Below, piece after piece: positions 1-23,690 of a DNA stretch of 64,000 nucleotides (position 1 is its first letter; the number at the start of each line of letters is the position of its first letter). The position numbers and the translations under genes are program-made. The DNA comes from Edaphochlamys debaryana. Taxonomy: Eukaryota; Chlorophyta; Chlorophyceae; Chlamydomonadales. Under the pieces are notes generated by a model. That model saw nothing but the letters and a program-made list of their open reading frames with translations, did not search any database and was not told where the DNA came from. The DNA is taken from contig JAEHOE010000068.1 of NCBI GenBank assembly GCA_016858145.1, positions 62,001-126,000 of the forward strand, written 5' to 3'.

Positions 1-52
1 GGGTTCCCTGCCCCGGGGCACCACTTGAGGGGCAGCACCCACACGGACCCAC

Positions 53-1106
53 CCGGGAAGAAGGCGTGCTCGTCGGGGGAGGTGTACCGCCGTACGCTGC
101 CGTGCAGCTGCTCCGTGGCCCTCAGCACATACTCCAGCAGCGAGTAGCGCCGACCGCAGCGGTCGTAGCCTGCGAGGCGGTGTTTGGCCGGAAGCGAGTT
201 GACCAAGGGCAGGGCTTCATGCAAAAGGAGGGCAGGGTACTGTGTCCCCCGCGTGCGTGTGCTGGGTCAGGGGGTCGCACCCGCCAGTCGTAAGCAGGCA
301 GGAGCTGCTGCCGCGGCCGTTCTTGTGCCCCAACCAGAGGAGGTGGCACGTGAGGGGTGGGGCTCACCAGGGACAGGGATGGCGTCGGGCGTGTAGACCG
401 GGACGTTGTGGCTGAACTGCGCCCTCTCAATGAAACCGAAGATGATGGTGTCCTCCTGGCGGATAAGCGAGCTGCGAATGTTCGCGAGCGACAGCGCCGA
501 GCTCATGTCACGCGTGTTGGGCGCCGAGCTCGGCGGCGACGCGATGGCAGCCTGAGGCAATCAAGAAACATTCAAAGATGAGCGCAAGCGCGGAAGCACG
601 ACGTCGCCTCAGATCCAGGCCAACCCCGCTTGTGCGTGAATTGCGCCAAGCCGGCCCCTCTGAACCCAGGCCCCATTTTGGTCGCTCGGTGTCAAGCAAC
701 GAACCGAGATGCTCGCTGAGCCTATGGGTGCGCCACCGACCGCACGCCGACCTTTGGGGCCGGTCGGCAATGCCGCCGAGTCGCGCGTTGGCCGCTCGAG
801 GCCCACTTCCCAGACCAGCTCCGTTGTGTGGTCTGCATCACGCCCAGAGCATCGAGCCTCCCGGCTCAGCCAAAGCGTCTCCTGGAATGTGCAAGCCTTT
901 CCTGACGAGTTCCTGTCTCGTTAAGTTACAAGCTAGTATCACAAATAACAGCAAATGTTCAGCGAGTCAGGTGTGGGCAGGGCTCAGAAGGCAACTGCGT
1001 GGACGAGGAAAGCTGCCGACTGCGGTGCTGGGCCGGTTCTGCGTAGTTTGGCCGTGGAAACAACAAGCGAACGGCCTAAGCTCGGCACACGCAGGCCCGC
1101 ACGCAT
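53..1106 (-). CDS. Chorismate mutase, plastid type (partial, 3' part off left edge)
   Basis: Chorismate mutase converts chorismate to prephenate, the first committed step to Phe and Tyr, in the plastid. Exon 551..368 encodes the family's N-terminal helix, with LANIRSSLIRQEDTIIFGFI followed by ERAQF and YTPDAIPVPG. Exon 169..53 encodes GYDRCGRRYSLLEYVL and later RRYTSPDEHAFFP. These match plant and fungal AroQ-type enzymes in order and spacing. The two exons join in phase (CCT G|GC TAC). A tentative first exon, 1106..996, starts at ATG and reads as an Arg/Ser/Ala-rich transit peptide (MRAGLRVPSLGRSLV). It joins the next exon in phase 0 but uses a weak GTTGCC donor, so the start is uncertain. 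The last visible exon ends with a GTGGGT donor at 52 and the rest lies outside the window. Seen: exons and motifs. Inferred: plastid targeting. Confidence 0.85.
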
Positions 1107-2102
1107 TTTCATGCAAATGCGCACCACACCACACATTGCATGTGCATGTACGACAGCGCGCCGTACATGCCGTGCCGACATTGGCACCCGGTCTCCCGGA
1201 GTGCTGCGGCTGAAGCAGGTTGAGGCGCTGTGAGGGTACGTTCGTGGCTCATGAGGGGGGGCACCAGGAGCGGGGTGGGGTGGGCGGAGGGCAAGCCGAG
1301 TGTCGCCTGCCGCCGCCCTCTGCCACTGGCGCACGTCCCTGCCAGGGACTCCCTGGCATGCGCTGTCCCCTCGACCCCTCCCCCTCCGGACGCTCGCATG
1401 GTTATTATAGACAACGGGGCGTAGTGCCGCGGTGTTGGCGTCGCATGATGTTGGCCGACGCAGAATGCCTGTGCCTGTGAACGGGGAACCCTTCCGCCGA
1501 ACCCTTCCCCACGTCCCACGGAGCCGAAGCTGTGGGTAGTGGAGGTGTTTTCCAAGAGACGGAGGGGAAGAGTGAGCGGCCGATGACTTGATAGCATGCC
1601 AGCGAGGTGAACAGGCGGACGGCGAAGGTCAGCGCGGCCGGCGTCTAGCAGGCAACCTAGGCTCGGGCTATGGCGGTGTAGCCGGTGCGGCCACCTTCGC
1701 GGCAGGAAAGGGGGCGGGGCAAAACGCCCGTACCCGGACCATGTGAAGTACGAGCGGAACCAGGGGGGCCGGTGCAGTGCGGTGCGATGCCGTGCACGGG
1801 GAGCGGGCCAGAGAAGGGACGTGAGTGCTGGGGTGCAACGGGGCTAGGGCAGTCGGCGGGCCATGACGCTCGCATGGTGCCCTCCTTCCTCTCTGCTTTA
1901 CATCCTGCCCCCATGCCCTGCCCCTGGCCAGGCCTTGCGCCCAGGGCATGGACTTCGCACAATCGGGGTGCTGCCCCACAGAACGCGGCAGCTGCCGCCC
2001 CCTGGACTCGGATAGCTGCATGTTGCATGGGCCCCCGGTCCCCATCCATGCAACACTACCAGCGCCGGGTATCAGAAGTAGTATAGGCAGATACTGGTTC
2101 AG
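1107..2102. other. Intergenic stretch upstream of chorismate mutase
   Basis: No exon with good splice signals or family similarity was found on either strand. It presumably contains the 5' UTR and promoter of the chorismate mutase gene. No clear TATA box was seen. Confidence 0.4.
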
Positions 2103-2334
2103 CCGGGGCCGGGGCCGGGGCCGGGGCCGGGGCCGGGGCCGGGGCCGGGGCCGGGGCCGGGGCCGGGGCCGGGGCCGGGGCCGGGGCCGGGGCCGGGGCC
2201 GGGGCCGGGGCCGGGGCCGGGGCCGGGGCCGGGGCCGGGGCCGGGGCCGGGGCCGGGGCCGGGGCCGGGGCCGGGGCCGGGGCCGGGGCCGGGGCCGGGG
2301 CCGGGGCCGGGGCCGGGGCCGGGGCCGGGGCCGG
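2103..2334. repeat. Perfect (GGGGCC)n hexanucleotide array, ~38.7 copies
   Basis: An uninterrupted 6-bp repeat of 232 bp. The plus strand is the G-rich strand, with runs of four G every six bases, so it can form G-quadruplexes; the other strand is GGCCCC. It lies between the 3' end of the lipase gene and the 5' end of the chorismate mutase gene. All reading frames through it are open and give dipeptide repeats (Arg-Gly, Gly-Pro, Gly-Ala, Pro-Arg), but there is no evidence of a gene. Confidence 0.98.
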
Positions 2335-3041
2335 CTTGGCGCCAGCTCTCCCCATGCATGCGGCCTCCAGCTTTCCACCCGGACTTGAGGAGGCATGGAC
2401 CTCAGGGTCTAGGTCGAAGCGTTACCCAGGGTGCTACTCGGGATTCCACATTTTCAGTGCGTTCGGGCGGTCAATTCTGTTAGCCATCGAGAGTGCCAGC
2501 AGGACAGGCACGGGCCCAAGGGACTGAAGAGCGTATGTTACAGTAAGACCTTGCCGCACCAGCCTGCGCCAGCTGCGCAGGCACGTCGTGCGGGCTGTCG
2601 TCACCACGCACAGAAAGGAGACACAACGCACGCCGGTGCAACCCCTGCCACCCGTGTGTACGGGTGCGGCGTGGTGCGGCACGAGACGGCGTCGGACCAA
2701 GGCAGTGCTCCCCGCTGATCTGTTCATTGGCATGACTGCCTTGCCCGTCCCTGTCCTCCCTCCCCTGTCGCCAGCCTCTCGCCTTCGCGTATGCAAACGC
2801 GCAAAATCCTGCCGCACCGCGATTCTTTCCTTAGAAATGGCCTCTTCAGCTTTAGGAAAGACTTCGCAAAGGCCGCTGCACAGGCCCAAAAAGGTGCAGA
2901 AGTCAAAATTGGGTGAGTCCACCGAAACACGGCTAGGGCGCCAGCTCTCGGGAGGGCGGAGCCACATGCGAAGCGTTAGGTGCAGCGTTGCAGGCGTATT
3001 TGCAACAAAGTGTTTGGAAAAGAGTCACCCAACACAAAAGG
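2335..3041. other. Intergenic stretch downstream of the lipase
   Basis: No recognisable exon. Open frames here lack similarity and splice context. It probably lies beyond the lipase transcript. Confidence 0.35.
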
Positions 3042-3046
3042 TTACA
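3042..3046 (-). terminator. Candidate TGTAA poly(A) signal of the lipase gene
   Basis: TGTAA on the minus strand about 450 nt after the lipase stop. TGTAA is the usual poly(A) signal in Chlamydomonas-type nuclear genes. A second one is at 2538..2542. Confidence 0.4.
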
Positions 3047-3495
3047 GCTACCCACAGCTGTCCGATGCGCCGCACCACGGGGAAACGCAGACGTGTGGGA
3101 GCCCCGCCCAGCGAATACCCGTTTCTCTTTGACTAGACCGTTATACTTGTCGAGACCAATCACAAATGATAGCAGCGCAAGCCAATCCGTGCGAATATCT
3201 TCTTGAGGAAAACCCCGAATCGGGGAGGGATGTATCACAGGCAGGTTAGGAAGAAAGCTGCCCCGGCTACCTTGAGCACTTGAGTCACCAGCCGACCGGT
3301 CGCCACATTCCAGTCCCTCCAGGATAACATCAAGAGCACCATGTGCAGTAGATGGCGCCTTGCGTACCATAATAAGCCTCGGCGCGTTTACCCCCAGCAT
3401 CAGTGCTCCCGCCCCGTACCGCCCCCGTGCTCATCGGCCCAGCACTCAACGGCTTCGTCGTGTGCCTTCCCCAACCATGCCATACCGCCCTACGA

Positions 3496-6400
3496 TCACA
3501 CGCCCCAGGCTGCCGCCTCCTCGTCATCCATAGTCTGACCCGCGACGCCCTGCAGGTGACGCACCTCATCCGCCGCTATCGGCGGCGGCGGAGGGAGTGC
3601 CAGCGCAGCTGGCGGCGCCGCCAGCTGCTTGGCGGCCGCCGCCGTCACCGTCGCGCGCCGCTTCGACGGTCCCTGCGACTGCCTGGCGGAGGCGCCGCCG
3701 CTGCCCGATCCTGTGGCTGCCTTGAGGGCCGATGCGCCGAGAAGGCGGAGCTGCTGCGCCGCCGCCGCTGCCGCTGCCTTGGTGGCGGCGGCGGCGATGC
3801 TGCTGATCATGCCCATCCCAAACACCTTGCCGGGCTGGCCGCCAGCACTCCTCGCCGTCGCCGCCGGGTCCATGCCCGCCTGGCCGCTGCTGCCATCGGT
3901 GTCGTACTCCACGCTGTCAAACGGCATCGCCGACGGCTCGCCACCGCCAACCGCCCCGGCGGTTGACCTAACCGTCATGGCGGTTGCGCGCTCCGCCGCA
4001 GCGAGCGCACGGCTGCTGCTGACGCTGCCAACGGTCTCCACCTCAACCACCTTGCCCACCAGCCTGAACACCTGCATGGGCATTCCCGCCAGCGGCGCCG
4101 CGCCAGCCTGGCCGCCGCCGCCGCTTCCCGCCAGCGCCGCCCCCTGCTGCGCAGCAGGCTTGGGGCGGCTGCCCTGCGGCTGCTGCAGCACTATGTTGCG
4201 TACGGCATCCTGCGGCAGGCCTAGCTCCTCCAGTACGGTACGGGACATGAGGTCCTCCAGCAGATCGTCCACGTGGTCCTGTGGCATCGACGTACGGGAT
4301 GCGACGGCAAGGCGCGGACAGTGAGTATGCACCCCCGCTGCATGCCGCTGAAGCGCAATACAACCTGCCATCCCTCGGGCGACCTAGCAGCGGACCGCTG
4401 CGACAGGCGTGCACCCGGCAGGCACCCGGGGCGTCGCCCAACAGTCAGGCACCCAACAGGCGTCCTGGCACACGCACCAGGTCCAGGTGGCCGTGGTGGT
4501 GGGCGTTGGGGCCCTGGCGGTCCGTGGCGGAGCCCCACAGCCGCCGCTGCTCGCGCGGCACCTGCGGGGGGCGATGGCAATGCGATGGCGGGGCTCAGCA
4601 GCGGCGCATGCGAGGCAGGGCCTGCAGCTAGCTGCAAGTGGAGTCGCCCGCGGCCCAACTTGCTCTTCTCTGGCTCCTCCGCATGCGCAGAGGCCCGCCC
4701 CTGTCCCCTACTGCGTTTACCGCCGCCCCGCCCCACCTGCACCACCACCGCCTGGCCGCCCACCGACACCGCCGGCAGCAGCCGCGCGAAGCGGAGCCCC
4801 CGCGCCACCGCCATGAGCTGCAGCAGCACCGCCAGCGACCCGCCCACGCCCTGGGGCCGCAAGGGGGGGAGGGTGGCAAGGGGGTTTGAAAGGGGGAACA
4901 GGGGAGGCAACGGGGGGGAGGACGTGTGTGTGTGGTGGTGGTGGGGGGGGAGAGGGCTAGCGGGAAAGCAAGGGGTTGGCGGGGTTGGGTGTGGGGTCTT
5001 GGCGGGCGTGGGGGTGCATGCACCAGAGGGCACGCGACACACCACGCTGCCGCCGCGTGTGACTGTCTGGTCGCCCCAAGGCCCCACGCACCTCGCCGCC
5101 GAAGCACACGGTGCCCCAGGGGTTGGCCTCCAGGTGGTCCATGACTAAGGGCATGAAGCGGGCGTAGAGCGACGTGGCCTCGGCGTACAGCTTCCTGCGG
5201 GGTGGTTGGTGGTTGTTGGTGAGGACTCGGTGTTCGTCGGAATGGTGGGCTAGGGCTGAGCACGCACTGAAGAAGCGGAGTTACTGACGCGTGAGTCAAG
5301 GATTGGATTGGCAAACCTTGCAGCAACCTTGCACCACTTACTTGTTGACCTTAGCGCCCAGCCCGTACGTCTCGAACGTGACCAGGTCCCGCTGCAGCTC
5401 CCCGGACCCACGGCCGCCCAGGTCGGGCCCAGCCGCCACCACGATGTAACGCACGCTGCCCGCGGGGTCGTCCGCCACCAGCCAGGACGAGCTCGAGTCG
5501 CCGTACAGCGGCAGCATCTGTAAACATGGGATAGAGCAAGGAGGAGATGGATTTGGGGATGCCACCAAGAGGGTTGCGAACCATGAGCCCTGCCGGGTTG
5601 ATGAGCGCTTTGCATGCGAGGGCAGCGGGGAGGACGGACAGGGTGAGTTCAAGCAGCTGGCCCTGAGAATTGTGCCCACCCACTCACGTTGGCGCTTGCC
5701 CTTGCAGCAGCCTGCGCCACACTGGCCGCCGCCGCCGTCGCCCCCGCCTTGGCCCGCGCCGCCACCGTCGGCCGCTGCGACGGCGCCGCCGCCTGCGCCT
5801 CCGCCGCCTCCGTCGCAACCTTCGCCATGCGCGACAGTGCCGCGGCGGCGGCGCCCAGCAGGCCCGTCGACGGCGTGGCAGCCGCCGCTGGCGTTGCGGC
5901 GGGCGCCCGGAGCGACGTCGTTCCGCTGCCGCCGCTGCTTGCGGCCGCAGCGGCCGCGGAGGCGGCGGAGGCGCCAGAGAGGTCGCTCTCGTCCTCCGTC
6001 TCGGTGTCGTCGCCGCCGCCGGCGCCGTCCGCCACCGGGCGAGACGGCGCCACCGGCCGCGGCGGCATCACCGGCCTGGCGGCGGCCGAGGCGGCGGCGC
6101 TCGTGGTAGAGGTGCGGCTCGCAAACACGGAGCTCAAGAGCGTCTGGGGGGAGTAAAAGCACCGCCGTGGGCACAGCGGCGGTCAGCAAGGTCCTCCGGG
6201 CCACGCCCACAAGCGTTCAGCTGCAAGCTTGCGGTACACAGCGACATGATCCCAATACCTGTGCCCCGACTCCTCCTCTGCCCCCTGCTTTTTACCCGAG
6301 ATAAATGCTAAGTTTGCTGCCTCCCGGCCTACCCTAAACCCTACCCTTGGCCCCGCCCGGTCCTCGGTGGCTCCCAGGCGCTCCAGCGGGGGCGCCAGGG

Positions 6401-7320
6401 CCATACCGTCAGCGTACTGCTCGAGGGGCAGCGGGAGGGGCCACGCCATGCTTGTTAGAGAGGCAGCCGCAGCCCGTCACTCGCACCCCGAAGGCCCGCC
6501 TCTGTCGCCAGCCTCCACCAGGCAGACAGGCCCATTGCCAGCCCAGCCCCGTGCTGCAACCGCACCATCGCCCCAACGCTGCCCCGCCTTATCTCCCACA
6601 CCCCTTGCCTCGCGCCCTCTTCTTCCCTATCCCCTGCAACCCTCTGGACCCCCCCTTCCTGCCCCTTCGTACACCCAGCCCCTGTGCACGACCCTTCCTC
6701 CCCCATCTCGTCTCCTCTTCCCCTTACCCTGGGACGCTCAAGGTTTGGAGCTCATTCCTTGCACTTCCCTTCCTTCCCCGGCCCCCACGCCCCCCTTGGT
6801 CGCCCACCTCTCCCTCGTCGTCCATGGTTGACCCCAGCGGCACCAGAGGCGCCAGGCAGGCCTCCGAGCTGGTCACCAGCACCAGGCCGTGGGCGGCAGC
6901 AGCGCGCTCCGCCTGCGCGGGCCAGGAGAGGGAGTGCAAAGGACGGGGTCGTGGGCAGGGAGGACGTGTAAGGGTGGAGCGTGTACCCAAGGCGGGTAGG
7001 GCTGCGGCCTGGCTCTTGCGGCAGCCCCGGGCGGTGCGGGGGAAGGGTGAGGAAGGATGACAGGTAATTGGGAGGGTAGAGGCAGTGGCGGTGCGGCCGT
7101 GGGTTGTGCCCTCCCGGGGTGTTGAGGCGCTTACCGCAGCACGGTTGGACACATCGGCCGCGGCCCGAGCCAGGGCCAGCACCGCCCGATCAGCCACCGA
7201 CAGCCGGGCATCCAGCAGGGGTGCCGCAGACGTGGACGTGGACGGCCCGTCGTCTTGCACGGTAGTTTCAGCGGCCCGAGTCGAGGCGGCGAGGCGGAAG
7301 ACGGAAGGCGACGCCGCTCC
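3496..7320 (-). CDS. Class-3 lipase, plastid lipase (PLIP)-like, probable pseudoenzyme
   Basis: Exons: 7320..7135, 6912..6808, 6416..6345, 6143..5688, 5517..5342, 5194..5092, 4850..4737, 4561..4478, 4278..3496, all joining in phase (692 residues, plus an upstream first exon). The core resembles plant PLIP lipases. It has SSSSWLVADDPAGSVRYIVV, KKLYAEATSLYARFMP (in place of the family's HRGIYEAA segment), then GGSLAVLLQLMAVARG after the nucleophile elbow, and LEELGLPQDAVRNIVLQQ. The elbow, normally GHSLGG, reads GEGVGG across the 5092/4850 junction, so the serine is replaced. The usual HRDIVPRAF aspartate region is also unrecognisable. A ~150-residue Ala/Ser-rich linker (6143..5688) and an Ala/Gly-rich C-terminus surround the core. 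PLIP enzymes cleave plastid glycerolipids; this copy is predicted inactive. A GAG|GTGCGTCAC site near 3568 could alter the last exon. Confidence 0.75.
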
Positions 7321-8029
7321 CTGAGTCGAGGCATGCAGGCCGAGGTCAAGGCGTGAGCTTGCGTGCTGGGTCTATGAAGCGGGGAACGCTAAGCATGTAG
7401 CGTGCTTTTGCTAAGCAGGTGGCACAGGCTCGCACACGCGCCTGCACGCCGTCGCGCGGCTGGATAACGTTCGGCCGGCGAAGCAACACCCTAGTTGCAC
7501 GACCACTGGCCACTTACGCGCGCCGTACGCCGGAGTCACACAGGACCCAGGGGCACATCACAACTTGCCAACTTGCCAACTTGCCAACTCTGACGTCGTC
7601 TGCGGAGCGATGGTAGCCCTGACAGCTCTCGGTGTTCTGCTCTGCACGCTGCTGCAGTGACGGGGAGGATGACATCGACCCGCACGCGAGCTACTGAGGC
7701 CTGGTGGTGGGGGTGGTGTTGACCGTTGCTGGGGAAGCGTTTGCTGGAGTTGCTGCTGCCGTGTTGTAAGTTTTGGATGCAGCGGCACCGTTCTGTTCCG
7801 CTGGTCCGCCGGCTCCCCGACTTCGCGCCACGTGTGCGTGCCAGCCAACCCCAACCCCAGGAGGCGCACACACGCGGCATCATGCCTGCCTAAATGTATA
7901 GCGCCTCTACCCGCTACGGATGCCCATTCCGCTGCGTCGGCCGCAAGCCCACAAGCCGCTTTCTCCGCCCGCGTGAACCTCGGCGGGCCACAAGCCGCTT
8001 CAGATGCTCATTGAGACATCGGCACTTAC

Positions 8030-8132
8030 CCTTAAGGTCGCGGTCGCGCCTCGAAGCGGGCAAGCGGTGTAGGCGTTTCGGGGATGGCCCGCCCGAAGCC
8101 TGCGGGCGACTCGCGGAAGGCCAGAGTTGCAT
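8030..8132 (-). CDS. Candidate first exon of the PLIP-like gene
   Basis: ATG at 8132 opens an Arg/Ser/Pro-rich stretch beginning MQLWPSASRPQASGG, the composition expected of a plastid transit peptide. It ends at a strong GTAAGT donor in phase 1. The first solid lipase exon at 7320 begins in phase 0, so at least one further exon between 8029 and 7321 is needed. A GTAAGT donor near 7514 is a candidate end for it. An 8-bp repeat (AACTTGCC, three copies) lies at 7562..7589. Confidence 0.35.
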
Positions 8133-10700
8133 TTGCTACCTAAGCCCGACACCGCAGGCCGCTCTTTGCGTGTTTGTAGAGCCATGACTGGGTTCGTCTG
8201 TGTCGTCGGTGCTGCCTTCGAGCGAGCTTTGTTGGGTCTCGCAGCGTCGCTCTTTAATTAGAGTAATATGCAATGACAGTGCGCGTATCTGGCGCCACGC
8301 TGGCGTCTGAGACGCGACGGGACAAGTGACGTCAGCGCTGAGCGGGGGCACGCCCCGAGACCCCCGCCCGCCCCCGCCTGTGCCCCGCTTCCACTTCCAC
8401 CACCTCGCCTCCCCGCCGCTCCCGTGCCATCACCGATACTTCAACCCAGTTGGTATGGCACTTTATTACATGTGTACGCGGTGCAGGCCCAGGCAGCTGT
8501 GCAGCTAGTGCTTCCCGAACGTCGAAGTCGGCGACGAACTGCAGGAGTGTTGTTGCACGCCCACGTCGCTACTTCATGCGCTCCCCTTAGGCGACAAAAT
8601 GCCCCAAGGTCGCACTTTCGCAGAAGAGTCGCGCGCTGGCTGTCAACATGTGACGACTCTGTCAACATGTCGCGTCACGTACACGCGCTTCTTTGCGCGA
8701 GGAGGCCTGTGCATTTTCCCGCTGCTTAGGATTTCGGGCATACATACTCGATACTCAGCACGAGATCGCGACCGGCTCGGTCCTCTGGGCCCTGACTGGG
8801 CCTCCCTACTGGTCCAGTTGCACTCCTCGTGCGTCCCCCGAGAAGCACCGGATGGAAGGCCTCGTGGGCCCAAGCTTCGGTGGGCCGCCGTTTGTCGCAG
8901 TCCTGATTGTTCTATTGTCTGCTATTCGCCTTGCTGCTGCCCTTCGCCAACGTCATCCCTGCCATAGAAGGACTGCACGCGTCTCGGCCCATGCCAGTGA
9001 GCGGCCTTCGACTCGGCCTTGCCGCTCAGTATGTGCCTAAGGGCCGGGCCCGGCCACCGTACGCATCTCGGCACCTGCTCCCGTGCAGCCTCGTCAGTGC
9101 ATAGGTTGTTGCCTGGCAGGGGAGTGCTGGGCCCTCACCCTTAAGCAGCTTCCTTGCTCGTTCACCCGCCCCCCCCCCGCCCCCCGCTGCGCGTATACGC
9201 GGTGCGCACCGCCCGGTGCGTCCCGGCCAGCTATCAGGGCCACGCCTGGGTACCCCTCCCTCCCCCCCACCCAATGCCCTTAAATGCCAGGCGGGCAAGC
9301 TAGGGCGGTCCAGGCCAGGGTTGCACAATACGGCAGCCCCCGTTGCCAATACGCGGCCCCGACCCCGGACGGTGCGCAGGCAGGGCCTCGGTGCGATTTG
9401 TTCTCCAGCCAGCGCAGCGTGCCAGGACCCGCGTGCACCCCTCCGCCGGCCCCCGTCCGGCCGCCGGGCAGCAGCTGGCCGGCCGGTCCCCCGCGCGCCC
9501 TGCATGCCGTGTTAATACGGCAACGAGAGGCCGTATCCGTATTAATACGGGGACTAATACGTATCGGCAACCCTGGTCCAGGCGGTGCCTCGTGTACTTT
9601 GTTGCAGTCCCCTTACGGACATCCGCTTGTGGACCTGGATGCACTGTTCTCCAGTATGAGTGAAGCAGGGTGCAGGAGCACCGCTCCAGGTTCCCACCCA
9701 AATAAAAGGCACAGGGTCCCTGGTCCGTCTTCAACCCTGCCGGCGTCACCTTGATTGTATGGGGCTGTGTCATGCGTTCACCCTTATACCGCAGCTGCCA
9801 CCTCAAAGTGGCCCTGCTACGCCAGGAGGACGTAAGCGACAGATTAGGCGGATAGCAGTCCGTCGGCAATAGGAAGGGCGGGGACCGTATGCAACCGTGC
9901 GCACCTGGTCTAAAGTCAGCGCAATGCAGCACATACAGCGCACGATTGCACGCTCGGCTCCAGGCCCCCCGTCACTCGTGGCCATGGTAGCGCACCCGGT
10001 TGTCACAGGGCTGGCAAGGCCACCACTCAGCCGCCAACACTCGTACGGGCCCTACCAGGAGAAAGCGGTGTGGGCGAATGTGCAGTGAGGGCGGGGCGGG
10101 TATGTCCTGACTCGCTCAGCCCGCCCCTAGGACTCGGCACTGTAGAGGAGCGTATGTAGAGGAACCTGACCGACGGACTGCGGTGTGTACCGCTCCCTAC
10201 GCCAACTGTGCAGTGCGTGCCCCGACACACGCAGTGCTGCGTGCGTGCCCGGCCGGGGCACGCAGGGAGCGAGTGCGCCGGGCCCTACGTGCGCCGCCCC
10301 CTCGTGCGTGAACACCTGTGGACTCCTCGACCGCTTCAGGTGGACCGCGTTTCGGTGGAGTACGAAATTTACCCGCGTGACACCGTCAAGCCCGCCCTTC
10401 AGTCTAAGAGACCGTGCTTCATCATACAGCGCTTGCGCTGCAGGTCGGCGGTGGTCCTCGATCGCGGTTGGGCCCTCGGTCATACACGGGCATACATGTT
10501 CAATACCACGCGATGCGAGCTATAGCATACGCAATACTGGCTTTGCAATAGTGCAATGAGCGGTCAGTAGTAGGCCTGGGGCCCTGAGTTTCAAGCAAGT
10601 TTCCGTATATCGATCGGCCCGCCCAAGGCCGTTCAGTCTAGTGCCGCCATAGAGCACTACTCGCCAGTGCTGGGTGCACCTTGATACGCCCATAGTCGCA
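8133..10700. other. Intergenic region between the lipase gene and gene A
   Basis: About 2.5 kb without a supportable exon. It should hold the divergent promoters of the lipase gene (-) and gene A (+). The only structured element noted is the palindrome cluster near 9507-9561. Confidence 0.4.
9507..9561. promoter_or_regulatory. Cluster of CCGTATTAATACGG-like palindromes
   Basis: A perfect 14-bp palindrome CCGTATTAATACGG sits at 9537..9550. A one-mismatch version, CCGTGTTAATACGG, is at 9507..9520, and a third related site, CTAATACGTATCGG, follows at about 9553. AT-rich palindromes stand out in this GC-rich sequence and could bind a dimeric protein. The role is inferred only. Confidence 0.3.
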
Positions 10701-23335
<12,635 letters not shown>

Positions 23336-23490
23336 AGGGCCGATTGATTAGATATTAGGGCATTGATTTGGAATGGTGCGCGTGCATGGGCAGCTTTCAT
23401 CTACCTTTTACATCTAGGGAGGACTGCTTGTTAGCTTTGGTGGGGTGGTAACGTATGGATTTTTTATTGTTCGTACATGAGCGCCGGCCG

Positions 23491-23548
23491 CTGCACAACA
23501 TGCACACGCACCTGACCAGCTGCACAACATGCACACGCCCCTGACCAC
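23491..23548. repeat. 29-bp direct repeat, two copies
   Basis: CTGCACAACATGCACACG followed by (A/C)CCTGACCA occurs twice back to back, in the short spacer between the converging genes A and B. Confidence 0.85.
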
Positions 23549-23637
23549 GTACATAATTACTCCAGATTTGAGGCCTAGGTGGGGCGGGATACACGCGTAG
23601 CAGCATAGTTGACAACCACATAACATGATACGTGGCT

Positions 23638-23642
23638 TTACA
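23638..23642 (-). terminator. Candidate TGTAA poly(A) signal of gene B
   Basis: TGTAA on the minus strand ~430 nt past the gene B stop. Another copy is at 23408..23412. Either choice overlaps the 3' region of gene A. Confidence 0.4.
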
Positions 23643-23685
23643 CTTTTGACCAGGCTGGCATGCACGCCTGTCTGCAAGCCACCCA

Positions 23686-23690
23686 TGTAA
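23686..23690 (+). terminator. Candidate TGTAA poly(A) signal of gene A
   Basis: First TGTAA after the gene A stop, 350 nt downstream. It implies that the 3' UTRs of the two convergent genes overlap. Confidence 0.5.

Noticed and set aside
2056..2396. Long dipeptide-repeat open frames (Pro-Arg, Gly-Pro, Ala-Pro, Gly-Arg) through the GGGGCC array
   Set aside because: Any frame through a 6-bp repeat without a stop is open. There are no splice sites, no similarity and no start context.
10674..10700. Upstream start for gene A at 10674
   Set aside because: The codon is GTG, not ATG. The first real ATG is 10701 and it gives a proper signal peptide.
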